DNA from: Plasmodium coatneyi
Taxonomy: Eukaryota > Apicomplexa > Aconoidasida > Haemosporida > Plasmodiidae
DNA length: 64,000 nt
Direction of reading: 5' to 3'
NCBI RefSeq assembly: GCF_001680005.1
Contig: NC_033560.1
Span: 251,501 to 315,500, forward strand
Shown here: in pieces, positions 9,489 to 20,280 of the stretch
How positions within the stretch are numbered: the stretch's first letter is position 1
Layout of the letters: every line of letters starts with the position of its first letter
Program-made: the position numbers and the translations under genes
The notes under the pieces: generated by a model
The model's database searches: none
What the model saw: the letters and a program-made list of their open reading frames with translations, nothing else
Told to the model about the DNA's origin: nothing

Positions 9489-10666
9489 TTGGGGGAGGCC
9501 GTTTTGGAGATGCGATTTTGTGGATGCGGTTTTGTTGATGCACCTTTGGTGAGATGTCTATAATGCATAAGCTTCGCCGCTCTTCCGGAGAACCTGGCAG
9601 AGTGATAGGATGAAGATATGCCTCTACCGTTCGGTTGGTCAGAATTTTTCCCACTACGGGAAGGGGCCGCTGCAGGGCATTGTCACAGGAAAAAAAAAAC
9701 ACAAAAAAAAAAAAAAACACAATGCACATGCGTATAGTTGTACATTTGCCAACTTCCACGTGCCCCTTCTTCATCACCGCTGCTACAACTTTGCAACTTT
9801 TTCTGAGAGCACAAAGTTTCCAGCGTCATCGAGAAGTTGTGCATCTAGAGGAACTCGTGAGAAAAAAAAAAAAAAAAAAAAAAAAAAGGAAAACTTGACT
9901 TATCTTTTAACTACATTTTGATCACCTTCCCTTGTGGGGTCCGACGCGCAGCTCCCACGCAGAAGGGAAAGGTGTTATAAATATTATCTCGGTTATCTTA
10001 TTTTTTTCCAAAGGGAGCCCCATCACAGATTTTATTTTCCCTTGGGGTTGCTCAAACGGCGCAATTTATGCACGTCGCGTTGCATCATTATTTCCCCCTT
10101 TTTTAAAATGGCCTACATTTTTTGACCTACGCGGTTTCTTTGCGTCACCATTATATTTTACCGCGGCGCTGTGGGATATTAATTTTTGTAGCTCCGCTGC
10201 TGTGTTGGACTTTGCTATTTTTTGAGTTTTTTTCCGATTTGAACGACTGTTATATGTTTTTTCTTTTTTTTTCCTGTTTTTTCTTGTTTTTTCCATTTTT
10301 TGGCTGCCCGCGGACCAACCCTGCAGATCACCGCGAACAAAACGCAGTTGCGGAAAAGAATTATCCATCTGTTGGGTTAGCCAAAGTTGTTAGTAGCTGC
10401 ATTTTCGGAGGAGGTCTCCCCCCCAATATGCGAATGCAGGGGTAGGGCTGTCACCATTTTCTGTTGACCTTAGCAACGCTGCGTAGAACAAATACAAATG
10501 TACGGCATACGTACGTGCATCTAGATTAGTGTCGTTTTGTCCCTTTATAAAAAACGTGGGACCCGTTTTGCAACCCAATTGAAGCTGCCATTTTTAATGT
10601 GGAGTTGACATTAACCTCATATGATACGCAGTGTTCCTTCACCGCCCCCCAACCGTAGCGCCAAAA
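9489..10666. other. Divergent promoter interval (IF-2 / DBP10)
   Basis: About 1.2 kb lie between two divergent start codons and must hold both 5' leaders and promoters. There is a 26-base A run at 9862-9887, further A-rich and T-rich blocks, and no supported coding frame. An upstream targeting exon of the IF-2 gene could hide here, but no splice pair was convincing. Confidence 0.6.
9862..9887. repeat. Poly(A) tract, 26 bases
   Basis: Uninterrupted A run on the plus strand in the divergent interval between the IF-2 and DBP10 genes. Confidence 0.95.
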
Positions 10667-13600
10667 ATGAAAGTCAAGAAGGCGCGCATGAAGGGGGGCC
10701 CCGCCCACGCGGGTAAGGGGAAGAAGAAGCTTTCTTCCAAGGGGAGTAGCGCAAAGTCTAAAATACTACAAAGGAAGGCCAAAGTGATACCCTCAGGGTT
10801 GAAGAAAACTTCCATGGGGAAGAAGCCAGTTAAAAACGCAGGTAGTAAGCGATACAGCTGGTTATTCGAAAAAGGGGGGGAGAAGACCAAACCTGCTGCG
10901 AAGACGGGGCGAAAAACTGACCGCTCAGGTGGAGACTCCCCCAATAGCGATAACGACGAAGTGGACAGCCAAAGCGGAAATGAAATACAACATGAAGGAG
11001 GAGCCAAAGGGAGGAAGAAAAAGTTCGTTCTGTATAAGAATAAAAAGGGGAAGAAAAATAAGAACAAAGGAATGTTGAGCTGCTTCCACAATCTGGGTCT
11101 AAGCGAAAACATGTGCAGAAGCATATCAAGTAATTTGAAATATAACCGCCCCACGGATATACAAAAGTTGTGCATCCCAAAAATAATGCACAGAAAGGAC
11201 ATCATCTGTATAAGTAAAACGGGCACAGGAAAATCCCTAGTGTATGTAAGTACGATGATAGACCTCCTCGCAGAGCACAGTCAATTTTTCGGAGTTCGAG
11301 GTCTAGTGTTGGTACCCACAAAAGAGCTAGCCATTCAGATATTTAAATTATCAAAAAAAATTTGCAAAAATTTTTTTAACTTAAAAATAAATGTAATAAT
11401 CGGTGGAATTAACTTGAATAAACAGTTCGATATGTTGAAGGAAAATTTAGACGTTCTGATATGCACTCCAGGAAGGCTGAGCTTCATATTGAAGGAAACA
11501 AATTTAAGTCTGGAAAAAGTGGAAATACTAATCATTGACGAAGCGGATAGGCTGCTCGAGTTAAACTATTTTAACGACATGAATATTATTTACAAAAGTT
11601 TGCATCGTACAAATAAGCAGACGCTACTAATCAGTGCAACTCTCCCAACGGATGTACAAAATTATTTCAAACTTAAGTTGAACAATCCGGAAGTTTTGTC
11701 TCTCAGTTCAGATAATACAATAAGTGATAAAATGAACTTACACTTTTTATTCACCAGGTCGTATGAGAAATATGGCGTTTTAATTAAACTTATTTTCCTT
11801 TTTAAAAAAAAAAAACTTGGAAAAACGCTCATTTTTTTTTGCACAAAATATCATATTTTATTTTTTTCCAAAATATTATCCTCTTTGAAAATTCCGCATG
11901 CTATGTTGTATGGAAATTCAGACACCTCCTTTCGCTTCGAGCAGATTAGAATGTTTACCAACAGTGAGGAGATCCAGTTTTTACTCGTGACTGATGTTGC
12001 TGCCAGAGGGATAAACATCACCAGTGTCCAGAACGTAATAAATTACAGCTTGCCTTTTTCTCCAAAACTTTTCATTCACCGTGTCGGTCGTGCGTGTAGG
12101 GATGACGCTATGCCAAGTGGGTATGCCGTATCGCTTGTCACCTACCAGGACGTTCTCTACGCTTATGAGATATGCTTCTTCATCGGCAAGAAACTCAAGT
12201 TTTTCAAACGCACAGACATCGCAAACACCACAGAAGTCGCCCAGACGAACGAACCCGTAGAGACCACGCTTGCTTCCCTTCCCCGTGACGTCGTCTACCT
12301 CGGATCGCTCAACCACGTCAGCGATTACGTCGAACTGGTCGACAACCAGAAAAACGCAGACGAGGAACTGGCCTCCCTCAACAGGAGCATCCTGGCTTCC
12401 TACAAACTCTACTACGCCATGAGGCCCAAAGTGTCCAAATACGCCAGCACAAAGTGCGTCAATAAAATTAACAAAATAGGAGGGGTATACAAACTGTGCT
12501 TGTTTTATCATCCAGATGAGATTTACGAGAATGTCCCTGCAGATGCGACAAGGGAGGATATTATCCCCAATGAAAAGCAGCCCAATGGGGAGGAGCTTGC
12601 ACACGTGGATGGCATATCCGCCGATGGTGTGATTAGCTCACCGAACGAGGGGGACCCCCCTGGAGGAGATGCCACCATAACCCAGCCGAAGAGTTACACC
12701 CACAACGAACTCATGACGATCATACACAATTTCCAAAGCAATGACACCGGAAAGGTAAAAGGAATATCAGAAGACATAAAAGATAAGTTGAATAAACTGA
12801 AGGAAAGGATGCAGACGACTAGACGTGGCCGAAGTGCAGAACCCACCGATGACATGGATGAGCTCATGGGCGCCCTTGCCATGGGTCTCTCCGATGACGA
12901 TCAGGGTAGCGATTACGAATTGGAGCAACTGTGGAAGGACGGTGAAGATGGTAGTGCAGGCCAAACGGAACCAAGCAACAAGCCGAAAAAAATGAGCAAA
13001 AGGGCGTTAAAAAAGATGAAGAAGCAGCAACAGAAAGGGGAAGAACCCACCAGTGGAGAACCAACGGAGGAGGGAGCATCTCCAAACGGAAGGAACAAAA
13101 AAAGCAACAACGATATAAGCTTCGATGATATATTAAAAAAAATAAATAAAAAAAAAATGAAACAAGAAACGGCCGCAGCCTTTGCCATTAAAACGCCCGG
13201 ATTCGACTTACCTCCAGATGAGGAAGAAGAATTGAACAAACAGAGGTTCATAAAAAAAAAAGTTTGGGACAAGAGGAAGAGAAAATTCGTCTTACAAGAA
13301 ATAGATACCTTTCAGAGTGATGGGTTCAAAAAGAAGGACAGACAAAAAGACGTTGGGGTACCTGGCAAAGGTAACCACGGAGGTACCGCAGCCGAACCCA
13401 CCAGCAACCTCTACCAAAAGTGGGTGAAGCGCACAAAGAACCGAATCAAAAATGTAGGAGAGTTGGAAGATGAAGGAAACCAAAGGGAAAGAAAAACTTT
13501 TATGAAGACAAAACGGGCAAACCGCCATTCACGGGACGATACCACAAGTAACCAGCTGGACGACGAAAAGCAAACCCACTTGGAAATGCTGAAGCAGAAC

Positions 13601-13936
13601 CATCCGGAGATTACCGATTCGTTGTCCAGAAACATCAAACTCACTAAGAAGCAGCAGAGGCTGTACAAGAAGTACCTCTCAGGCAGGTATATGGATCCAG
13701 AACCAAACTCCGCCCTGCATAAAAGTTTGCCACAGATGCAGAAGGAGAAGGCAAAAATGCTACAGAAAAAACTCAGAACAGATAAGAACTTCAGGGTGAG
13801 ATATGCACGCATGAAGAAGAAGCGACATGAGCAGAAGCTGCGCGAAAAGGAGAACCTGAAAAGTGCACGTTCTCGTTCCCTGGCCATTGTTAAGAGGAAG
13901 AAAATAGGCAAGCGGGGGGGCAAGGGGCGGAAGTGA
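10667..13936 (+). CDS. DBP10: DEAD-box ATP-dependent RNA helicase DBP10 (DDX54 family)
   Basis: This is a nucleolar helicase of large-subunit (60S) ribosome assembly. The frame opens slightly earlier, but the first ATG is at 10667, giving 1089 residues. Helicase motifs are in order: motif I SKTGTGKS near residue 183, Ia PTKELAIQI, Ib TPGRL, motif II DEAD at 291-294, motif III SAT near 322, motif V TDVAARGIN and motif VI HRVGRACR near 471. The last fits the HRxGRxxR pattern although the family more often has TAR at its end. A DBP10-type C-terminal domain is visible (LYQKWVKRTKNRIKNVGEL near 915), followed by a strongly basic tail (KKQQRLYKKYLSGRYMDPE and a final KRGGKGRK) typical of nucleolar proteins. 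The N-terminal 140 residues are Lys-rich. The presence of the C-terminal domain separates it from other DEAD-box proteins. Confidence 0.93.
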   Translation: MKVKKARMKGGPAHAGKGKKKLSSKGSSAKSKILQRKAKVIPSGLKKTSMGKKPVKNAGSKRYSWLFEKGGEKTKPAAKTGRKTDRSGGDSPNSDNDEVDSQSGNEIQHEGGAKGRKKKFVLYKNKKGKKNKNKGMLSCFHNLGLSENMCRSISSNLKYNRPTDIQKLCIPKIMHRKDIICISKTGTGKSLVYVSTMIDLLAEHSQFFGVRGLVLVPTKELAIQIFKLSKKICKNFFNLKINVIIGGINLNKQFDMLKENLDVLICTPGRLSFILKETNLSLEKVEILIIDEADRLLELNYFNDMNIIYKSLHRTNKQTLLISATLPTDVQNYFKLKLNNPEVLSLSSDNTISDKMNLHFLFTRSYEKYGVLIKLIFLFKKKKLGKTLIFFCTKYHILFFSKILSSLKIPHAMLYGNSDTSFRFEQIRMFTNSEEIQFLLVTDVAARGINITSVQNVINYSLPFSPKLFIHRVGRACRDDAMPSGYAVSLVTYQDVLYAYEICFFIGKKLKFFKRTDIANTTEVAQTNEPVETTLASLPRDVVYLGSLNHVSDYVELVDNQKNADEELASLNRSILASYKLYYAMRPKVSKYASTKCVNKINKIGGVYKLCLFYHPDEIYENVPADATREDIIPNEKQPNGEELAHVDGISADGVISSPNEGDPPGGDATITQPKSYTHNELMTIIHNFQSNDTGKVKGISEDIKDKLNKLKERMQTTRRGRSAEPTDDMDELMGALAMGLSDDDQGSDYELEQLWKDGEDGSAGQTEPSNKPKKMSKRALKKMKKQQQKGEEPTSGEPTEEGASPNGRNKKSNNDISFDDILKKINKKKMKQETAAAFAIKTPGFDLPPDEEEELNKQRFIKKKVWDKRKRKFVLQEIDTFQSDGFKKKDRQKDVGVPGKGNHGGTAAEPTSNLYQKWVKRTKNRIKNVGELEDEGNQRERKTFMKTKRANRHSRDDTTSNQLDDEKQTHLEMLKQNHPEITDSLSRNIKLTKKQQRLYKKYLSGRYMDPEPNSALHKSLPQMQKEKAKMLQKKLRTDKNFRVRYARMKKKRHEQKLREKENLKSARSRSLAIVKRKKIGKRGGKGRK

Positions 13937-14438
13937 TGCGATTTAAAGTGAATACACGAAAAGGGTGAACAAGACGTAATTTTGGATGTGCACAGATGAC
14001 CCCACGGCCTGGCAGTGTGCACCCCCTGGTTTCATCCCAAATGAAGCTAAACACAGTTGTTAAAATGTCCCTTCAGAATTGAAAAAAAAAAAAAAAAAAA
14101 AAAAAAAACGCGCAAAATGGACAGGCCCCGCCCACATGCTGCGTTTTTTTTGCGTACAAAAAAAAGGGTACTAAACAAATGAGGACAAAAAGACGAAGCG
14201 AAAGCGCGTCATGCATAAGAACAATGCATACGAACAATGCAAGCCCATCGTGAAAGCAGAGGACGATGGCAACACGTGTGCGCCTGTTTAATTGGACACA
14301 TGTAGAGAGGGATCCCCCGGAATGCTATTTATATGTGTGCTTTTTTTTTCATTTTTTTCCCCGTTTCACAATCACGTTCGCTGACCCCCAACAAGGGGAT
14401 ACCTGAACCGGGGTCCCACTTTTTCATCCCCCCAAACA
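13937..14438. other. Convergent intergenic interval
   Basis: This 502-base interval lies between the ends of the convergent DBP10 and membrane-protein genes. It holds a 27-base A run at 14082-14108 and short A/T blocks. It must contain both 3' UTRs; no coding frame was seen. Confidence 0.65.
14082..14108. repeat. Poly(A) tract, 27 bases
   Basis: Uninterrupted A run on the plus strand about 145 bases after the DBP10 stop codon. Confidence 0.95.
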
Positions 14439-16499
14439 TCACGCGTTTGTATTCTTCAAATAATTTTTCAAGTTGTTTATTCTCTTATCCAGGTCATTGA
14501 AGGAGATGTTTAGAATGTTGGATTCTTTCAAAGGGTTATTCACAGCTTTGCTCTGCGTTCCCCCTTTGTTTGGGTTCCCCACCGTCTCAGCGGCTTTCCT
14601 ACCATCGCGTTTGCTGCCATCACGGCTTATATCACTGCTGCTGGTACTGCCGAAGGACAGGTCACAGTAATCGCTGCGTTTCGATACCAGTATGTCTTTC
14701 CTCCTTTTTAACTCCTCTAATTCCTTTTTAAAATTTTCCTTTATGTCTGAATCTACGCTTTTTTTCATATTTTCTAACACGTTTTGTCGCTGTTTCGTTT
14801 GGTTTGTTTTTAGCTGAGTTTTACCTCTCGACTCGGTGTGGCTCCCCTTGGCGTTCGAATTTGTCTCGTTTTTTTTTTTTTCCTCCTTGCTGATTAGGAC
14901 GGTTCCTGTGGTAACGTCCTTGGCCCGTCTTTTCGAGGATACCCCGTCATGCTTCTTCGCATTAGTGGAAACAACGGCAGGCATAGTGGCAGGGGTGGCC
15001 ATCGAAACGGCGGTTGGCTTCTTCTTCTCCCTCTGCTTGTCCAAATACAGTTTGACCCTTTTAATGGAGTCCCCACTGTCACTGTCTTCTTTATCGTGGT
15101 TCGCATTTTCCCCCTCCGCTGCATTCACCTGGGAAACGCTCGGTTGCCTGACCTTGCCGCAGCTAGCCATTTTGTTCAAACTTGACTCCCGTTTAAACGC
15201 ATAAGGTGAGGTGTACTTTTTGCTAAGGATTCTCTGGTGGTGAGCATAATCGAACAAATCGCAGTTTATTTTTTTTCGCACTTCTCTTGGGGTTAACTTG
15301 CTAAGTTTTTCTATACTGAACTGTTTGCCACACGAATCTGCCTTCGCTTCCGCGTCTTTTGCTCCAATGGGTCGTTTCTGAAGAGATGACGAATTCCGAT
15401 TAAGCAGTTGTTGATTGGTGCCGGAGAGGATGCTCTGCTTGGAACTGTAGTAACTTTTTATGTCCTTTGCAATGGTAGTGTTTATATCAGTAGACATGTT
15501 ACGCATATGCTTGCTATTCGAAATGAGGTGGCTCTTCAGCTTAAACTTGGATGTATAGGAAGAGCAGCTTCTATTGGAGCGGAAGGAATCCGATCCTCTT
15601 CTCATAGGAACAACCATGCGATCATCACTTTGTTTGTCATTTTTTACATTCCTGGGAATAGGAACGGGGTGAACGAAATGTTCCCTCGAATGGCTTTTCA
15701 GCTTGTTGGATCGGTCCATGCTTCCACTGGTACTATTAGCTGGTTGTACCTTCGCCGAGTGAATCCTCCCATTGTGATCACCCCTTCTGCAGGTGTCACT
15801 ATACCTGCCGCTAAAATTGCGCACACTCATTCGCTTGTTGTTGTGTATACTTGCGTTGATGCTTCTCATAGACACGTTTGAAAATTTAGCCTCAGAAGTG
15901 TTGTCTTCATAGAGGTGACTGCGGATGCGATGGCGGTGACGATCCTGATCTGGGTGACCACTGTAGTGAGCACCGTCATACCTTTGTGCAAACCCCCTGT
16001 AGTTGTGGTGGTAATTTCCCTCCGAAATGTTTCCCCTTCTGTACCAGCCGTCATGCTTGCCATCTTCTGAATTCACTTTGTTCATCCCACTCTGGAAGGA
16101 GAACCCACTATGGTGACTTCGCACAGAAACACCCCTCTGGTGATTTAAAAAAAAAGTATCGTTCTGTATAATCCCTTTTAACCTCTCTATTTTCCTCCTC
16201 AGATATTTTATTTCAATTCTGTAGTTCATTTCTCTGAGTTTATAGTCTTGTATTTCTTTTTTCATTTTATATATGTATGCCTTCATTTGTTCTTTGCTGA
16301 GGTATCTGGCTTCGTCGTAGTAACTGTTCATGTGTTCTCCCTGCGAGCTTGGGTCGGAGAGCCCCGCTCCGTACGAGGTCGTCCTCTGCCTTCGGGGCCG
16401 CACCTTCAGGGTTAGCACAAGGGATAGTAGCAAAATTAGTAGTAATGCTACTAACAGGGGTGGTGTATCATGCGGGTTGCATTCACCCCCCGTGGCCAT
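14439..16499 (-). CDS. Single-pass membrane protein with coiled coil, unknown function
   Basis: This is a 686-residue single-exon frame starting at ATG 16499. After 12 polar residues there is a strongly hydrophobic segment (about residues 14-32, LLVALLLILLLSLVL) followed at once by basic residues (KVRPRRQR). This fits a signal anchor with the rest of the protein on the cytosolic side. Residues about 60-115 are rich in charged heptads (YLSKEQMKAYIYKMKKEI and on) and predict a coiled coil. The remainder is basic, Ser/Asn/His-rich and low in order. A short amphipathic segment ends the protein (ILNISFNDLDKRINNLKNYL). I do not recognise a family. It could serve as an organelle or ER-anchored scaffold, but that is inference only. 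Confidence 0.82.
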   Translation of the reverse strand: MATGGECNPHDTPPLLVALLLILLLSLVLTLKVRPRRQRTTSYGAGLSDPSSQGEHMNSYYDEARYLSKEQMKAYIYKMKKEIQDYKLREMNYRIEIKYLRRKIERLKGIIQNDTFFLNHQRGVSVRSHHSGFSFQSGMNKVNSEDGKHDGWYRRGNISEGNYHHNYRGFAQRYDGAHYSGHPDQDRHRHRIRSHLYEDNTSEAKFSNVSMRSINASIHNNKRMSVRNFSGRYSDTCRRGDHNGRIHSAKVQPANSTSGSMDRSNKLKSHSREHFVHPVPIPRNVKNDKQSDDRMVVPMRRGSDSFRSNRSCSSYTSKFKLKSHLISNSKHMRNMSTDINTTIAKDIKSYYSSKQSILSGTNQQLLNRNSSSLQKRPIGAKDAEAKADSCGKQFSIEKLSKLTPREVRKKINCDLFDYAHHQRILSKKYTSPYAFKRESSLNKMASCGKVRQPSVSQVNAAEGENANHDKEDSDSGDSIKRVKLYLDKQREKKKPTAVSMATPATMPAVVSTNAKKHDGVSSKRRAKDVTTGTVLISKEEKKKNETNSNAKGSHTESRGKTQLKTNQTKQRQNVLENMKKSVDSDIKENFKKELEELKRRKDILVSKRSDYCDLSFGSTSSSDISRDGSKRDGRKAAETVGNPNKGGTQSKAVNNPLKESNILNISFNDLDKRINNLKNYLKNTNA

Positions 16500-17496
16500 A
16501 TCACACCACTATTCCACAAAGACACACACATGAACACACAAAGAAGGTGCCATTTTGATGGGCATAAAAAAGGGAACCCCCCCTTAGGCTGCTCCCTCAC
16601 CTGGTAATTCATTCTCCTTAACGGCTCTTTCGACGATCTCTTCGGGTAGGCAGAAAAAAAAAGAAAAGCATGTAGAACAAGAAGAACGAAAAAAACATGT
16701 TACGCGTGATAACACGACCCCTATTCGCTACTCACGTGGGGGCCAATTTAGACCTGTCTGGTTACGCTCCGACGTGGAACCCCCGTATAGCTAATGAACC
16801 AAACTCGAGTACTCACCTTTCGAACCTCCATCTTAGTGCGTCCCTCCCCCAAAGGGAGCAGGCTATTTAGGGAAAGAAATGCCTCCAGGGGAGCATCATA
16901 AATTATGTCGTTTGGGCCCGCTCCTTAAATGGTGAAAAGGTTCTCCAGTCTTAATCTTACGCTAGGCGTTCCTTCTCCTGCCACATCTCCTCTTGTGTTC
17001 TTCCCTTTACAGGTTTATTTTATTTTTAGTATTATTTTTTTCTTTTTGTGACAAGAATGAAGCCAAAAGGATGGGCTACACACGGATTAACAATTGCTGT
17101 GGGGGGGTTAAAAAAAGTTTCGCCTTAAGAACATCTGGAAGGAAAAACCTTCACCCTTTTTCGATCGTAAAAAATGTCTTTTTATTTGAATTTGTCACAC
17201 TACATGTGTATGCACATCGGGAAGGTAAGAACTGCATTTATTTCCCCTCTTTTTTTTTTTTGCTGTTTTATGCTTAAGAAGGCAAGTGTGCTCGTGCTCA
17301 TTCGCGCGCCTATGCGATTATGCCAATTTTTAAAAAGTGGAGAAAACCGAAAAAAAAGAAAAAATTGCCATGTATTATGGAAACAAAAAAAGGCAATTTG
17401 AGCACATTTAATTTAATTACACCTTTATCTTATTTTCCCGCATTGTTGTTTCACATGGCTATGTTATATGATGTGTTAGCCCCGCGTGAACGAAGT

Positions 17497-17520
17497 AAAA
17501 AAAAAAAAAAAAAAAAAAAA
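17497..17520. repeat. Poly(A) tract, 24 bases
   Basis: Uninterrupted A run in the 3.8 kb gene-free interval. Confidence 0.95.
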
Positions 17521-18267
17521 TACAGTCAGTACAAGCCTTACGAGAACAGTGAATTACACCGTGTTGATGTTAACACTGTTGAAGCGAGATAATTAGACAT
17601 TCGTCCTAGCAACCAACGAGGGGTACAAAAAAAGGGAAAAAAGGAAAGCAATGTGTGCCACTGAATATGTCACGAAGAACAAAGAAATACTTATCCACAA
17701 GCTATCACTTTATGCTGCATCTTCCCCGGGGGAGACGCAATTTGTAAGAACAGCTTTTCTTGAATTTTCTTTTTTTCCTCACCCCAACTTTATTTGCTTC
17801 TCTGCACAGTGTGCCATTTTATAATTGCACGAACATGCTATATAAATTTCGCCCCCGGTTGGAAAAGTTGCTGCCACTCGGCTCAATTAATGGGTGATCA
17901 TTCGCTACAGCATGTTCCATATAGACCTATAATATGCACACACGCACGAGTTAACAACTGTGGTGACGCAACAGCAGAGCAGTCGAGAGACAAACATGGG
18001 ATAGGTCTAACAATTGCCAATTATCCTTCCAGTTCAGCACGTGTGTACTTCTGTTTTGCATTTCCGGGGTGGAAGAGAATAAAAAAAATTTCTATTCACG
18101 AGGACCTGCACACAAATTGGAACAATTTAACCATAACAGTTACGATCCGGCGCTTACATATATGCGTACCACTTTGTGCATTCCTCCAAATGGCCACTTC
18201 ACCAATTTAAGCTTCATCATGCAGAAGGGTACAACTTCCCGTCACATGCGCATCCATTCTGCGTAGC

Positions 18268-18293
18268 TTTTTTTTTTTTTTTTTTTTTTTTTT
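18268..18293. repeat. Poly(T) tract, 26 bases
   Basis: Uninterrupted T run in the 3.8 kb gene-free interval. Confidence 0.95.
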
Positions 18294-20280
18294 GTTCCTC
18301 CCTTTCGAGGAGTTTGCACTAAGGGGACCATGCTGCGTAATTTCCTACATGTACTGCTTATCCTCCACGTCGCTAATCAATGTTCTTAATTTTTTATCTT
18401 TTCAAATAGCACCCTCTGGGTAATCAATTTTTTTGGCACCCACCCCAAAGGGCAAGCAATTTTGTATGCCTATCGTTCCAAGCGTATTTCCACGTTTATA
18501 ACTTTTTCCTTTGACAAAAAGAGGTGGGCTACGGAAAAGGGGGTCGAGTATAGGGAGCACCAACCAATTCCTTAAAATAATAAAGGTGAGGCGTAAAAAA
18601 AAAAGGTTTGCTATAAATGTTTCTCTTTGCAGGGCTGTCAAGGAAATATACGAGCGTGGCAGCTGTTGCACCCCCTCAACGTTAGCGTGTTGCCTCTTAT
18701 GACGTGCTGCCAGGCGTGCTTGTAGGCATCCGTTTTCCCCCTGCATTTTCACCCCTTAAAGCGCCGAGGGGCACTCACCCTCAGCAGTCTGTACATAGAT
18801 ATGCGGTACATATACATATGCACCATTTGCTAGAAAATACGTCGCAATAGCAACATACGGCGCAAAAATAGTTTTGCCATTTTTGTAGTGGGCTCTGCGA
18901 ATTCAAAATGGAAACATGAAGGGGGCAATTTTCATCTTCCCAATGGGATAAAAATAAAACCCCGCTAATCGGTGAATGTAAATAAATAATAGCCCCCCCC
19001 TCGTAGAAGGCATATGCCAGCCAGCCCCCCCTTTTTTTTTTGTACTTTATTTTTTTTTTCATTTCAGTGAGTGAATTGCCCCAAGTGCGCAACAGTTTTT
19101 TTTTGTAGTGTCATCCCTTGGTGGGGGGTTGGAAAATACGCCTCTCCCCTACTTCTTCGGCTTCTAACCCTAGCACCGTATATACGTTATAAAGTATTAT
19201 AAGCGCAGAAGATATTATGTATGTTATGTATGCGACGGGACCCTATATGTGTTTTCGCAAACTGTATCGTGCAGGTATGGCGTAGGTGTAGCGAACCGCG
19301 TGATTAACACGGACGTTTATTTGTACATATTCATATGCCGTACGACGCACTGCTCTCTTTTCCTTTTTTATACCAACGTGTTTACTCCGAAGTCGACGTA
19401 CTGCCAACCCCTATATTTTATTTGGTTTGCAAAAAAAAAAAAATAAATAAATAAAATAAGGTCAAGCGGGAGGAAACAATTCGGGCATAAAAAATTAAAT
19501 ATTTGAAAAATAAAAAAAAAGTTACAAGGTTACAAAAAAAAAGTTACCAAAAAAAATTACAAGAGGAAGTTACCTAAATAAAGGAAACGAATTATGTAAG
19601 AAGGATAAAAGGAACACGAACCTTTTCACTTCGTATTGCAGATTTTCATTAAGTTTCCCTTTTTGTTTTTATCCCGCAATTTTCCTTCCCCCTTTTTCAC
19701 AAGTAAGAAACTGTACAAATACGTGTACGCATAACGACGTATGCATATACATTATTCGTATGCATGACTCTACGCCAATTGTAGGAGGAGCCACAATTGT
19801 GCGAAAATGAGTGCCTGCAGATGATTGATTCGCGTCGCTACATCATGTGAATGGGGCGCAGCGCGAGGGTATAATCTTCTAACTGCGTCATTCACGTATA
19901 TTTTTGTACTACATATATGCAAGTGTACGCATGTTATGAAGCTGCCCAGGGAGGAACATTTATGTGCTTACCATCCACCCCCTCTTCTATTTTTGTACAT
20001 ATAAAACCAGCGCGTTTTTTTTTTTTTTTTCGTTTCACGTATATATCCTGTTATGTTGACGTGCCAAATGTGCCTTCCGTGTTGTTACGCCATTTCCCCC
20101 TGTGTTGCTCATTTATATGCCAACTGGAGGAAGCACTCTTCCGCCAAGCAGGGGTTTTTATTTATATTCATTTTTTCTTTTTGATGCTCCCCCCGTTTTT
20201 ACTTTACCAAACATACCCACACATATCGCCCCTCCCCCCCTATGTAGATCCCTGTGTCAAATTTAAAAAATAATCCAAAC

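Larger units (their letters stand above)
16500..20280. other. 3.8 kb divergent interval without a supported gene
   Basis: This interval separates two divergent starts (membrane protein and RACK1). It contains a 24-base A run at 17497-17520, a 26-base T run at 18268-18293 and many shorter homopolymers. Short frames exist (for example 17174-17401 and 18069-18266 on the plus strand), but none resembles a known protein. Isolated good donor-like sites occur (AAG then GTAAGA near 17220), so a small spliced gene or a non-coding transcript cannot be excluded. RACK1 upstream leader exons may also lie near its right end. Confidence 0.5.

Noticed and set aside
18069..18266. 65-residue plus-strand frame beginning MEENKKNFYSRG
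   Set aside because: It looks mildly protein-like, but there is no family match, no partner exon with good signals, and a competing frame overlaps it.
18586..18632. Apparent mini-intron with GTGAGG donor and TTTGCAG acceptor
   Set aside because: It would be only 47 bases long, and none of the flanking frames joins into a protein that I recognise or that continues for more than about 60 residues.
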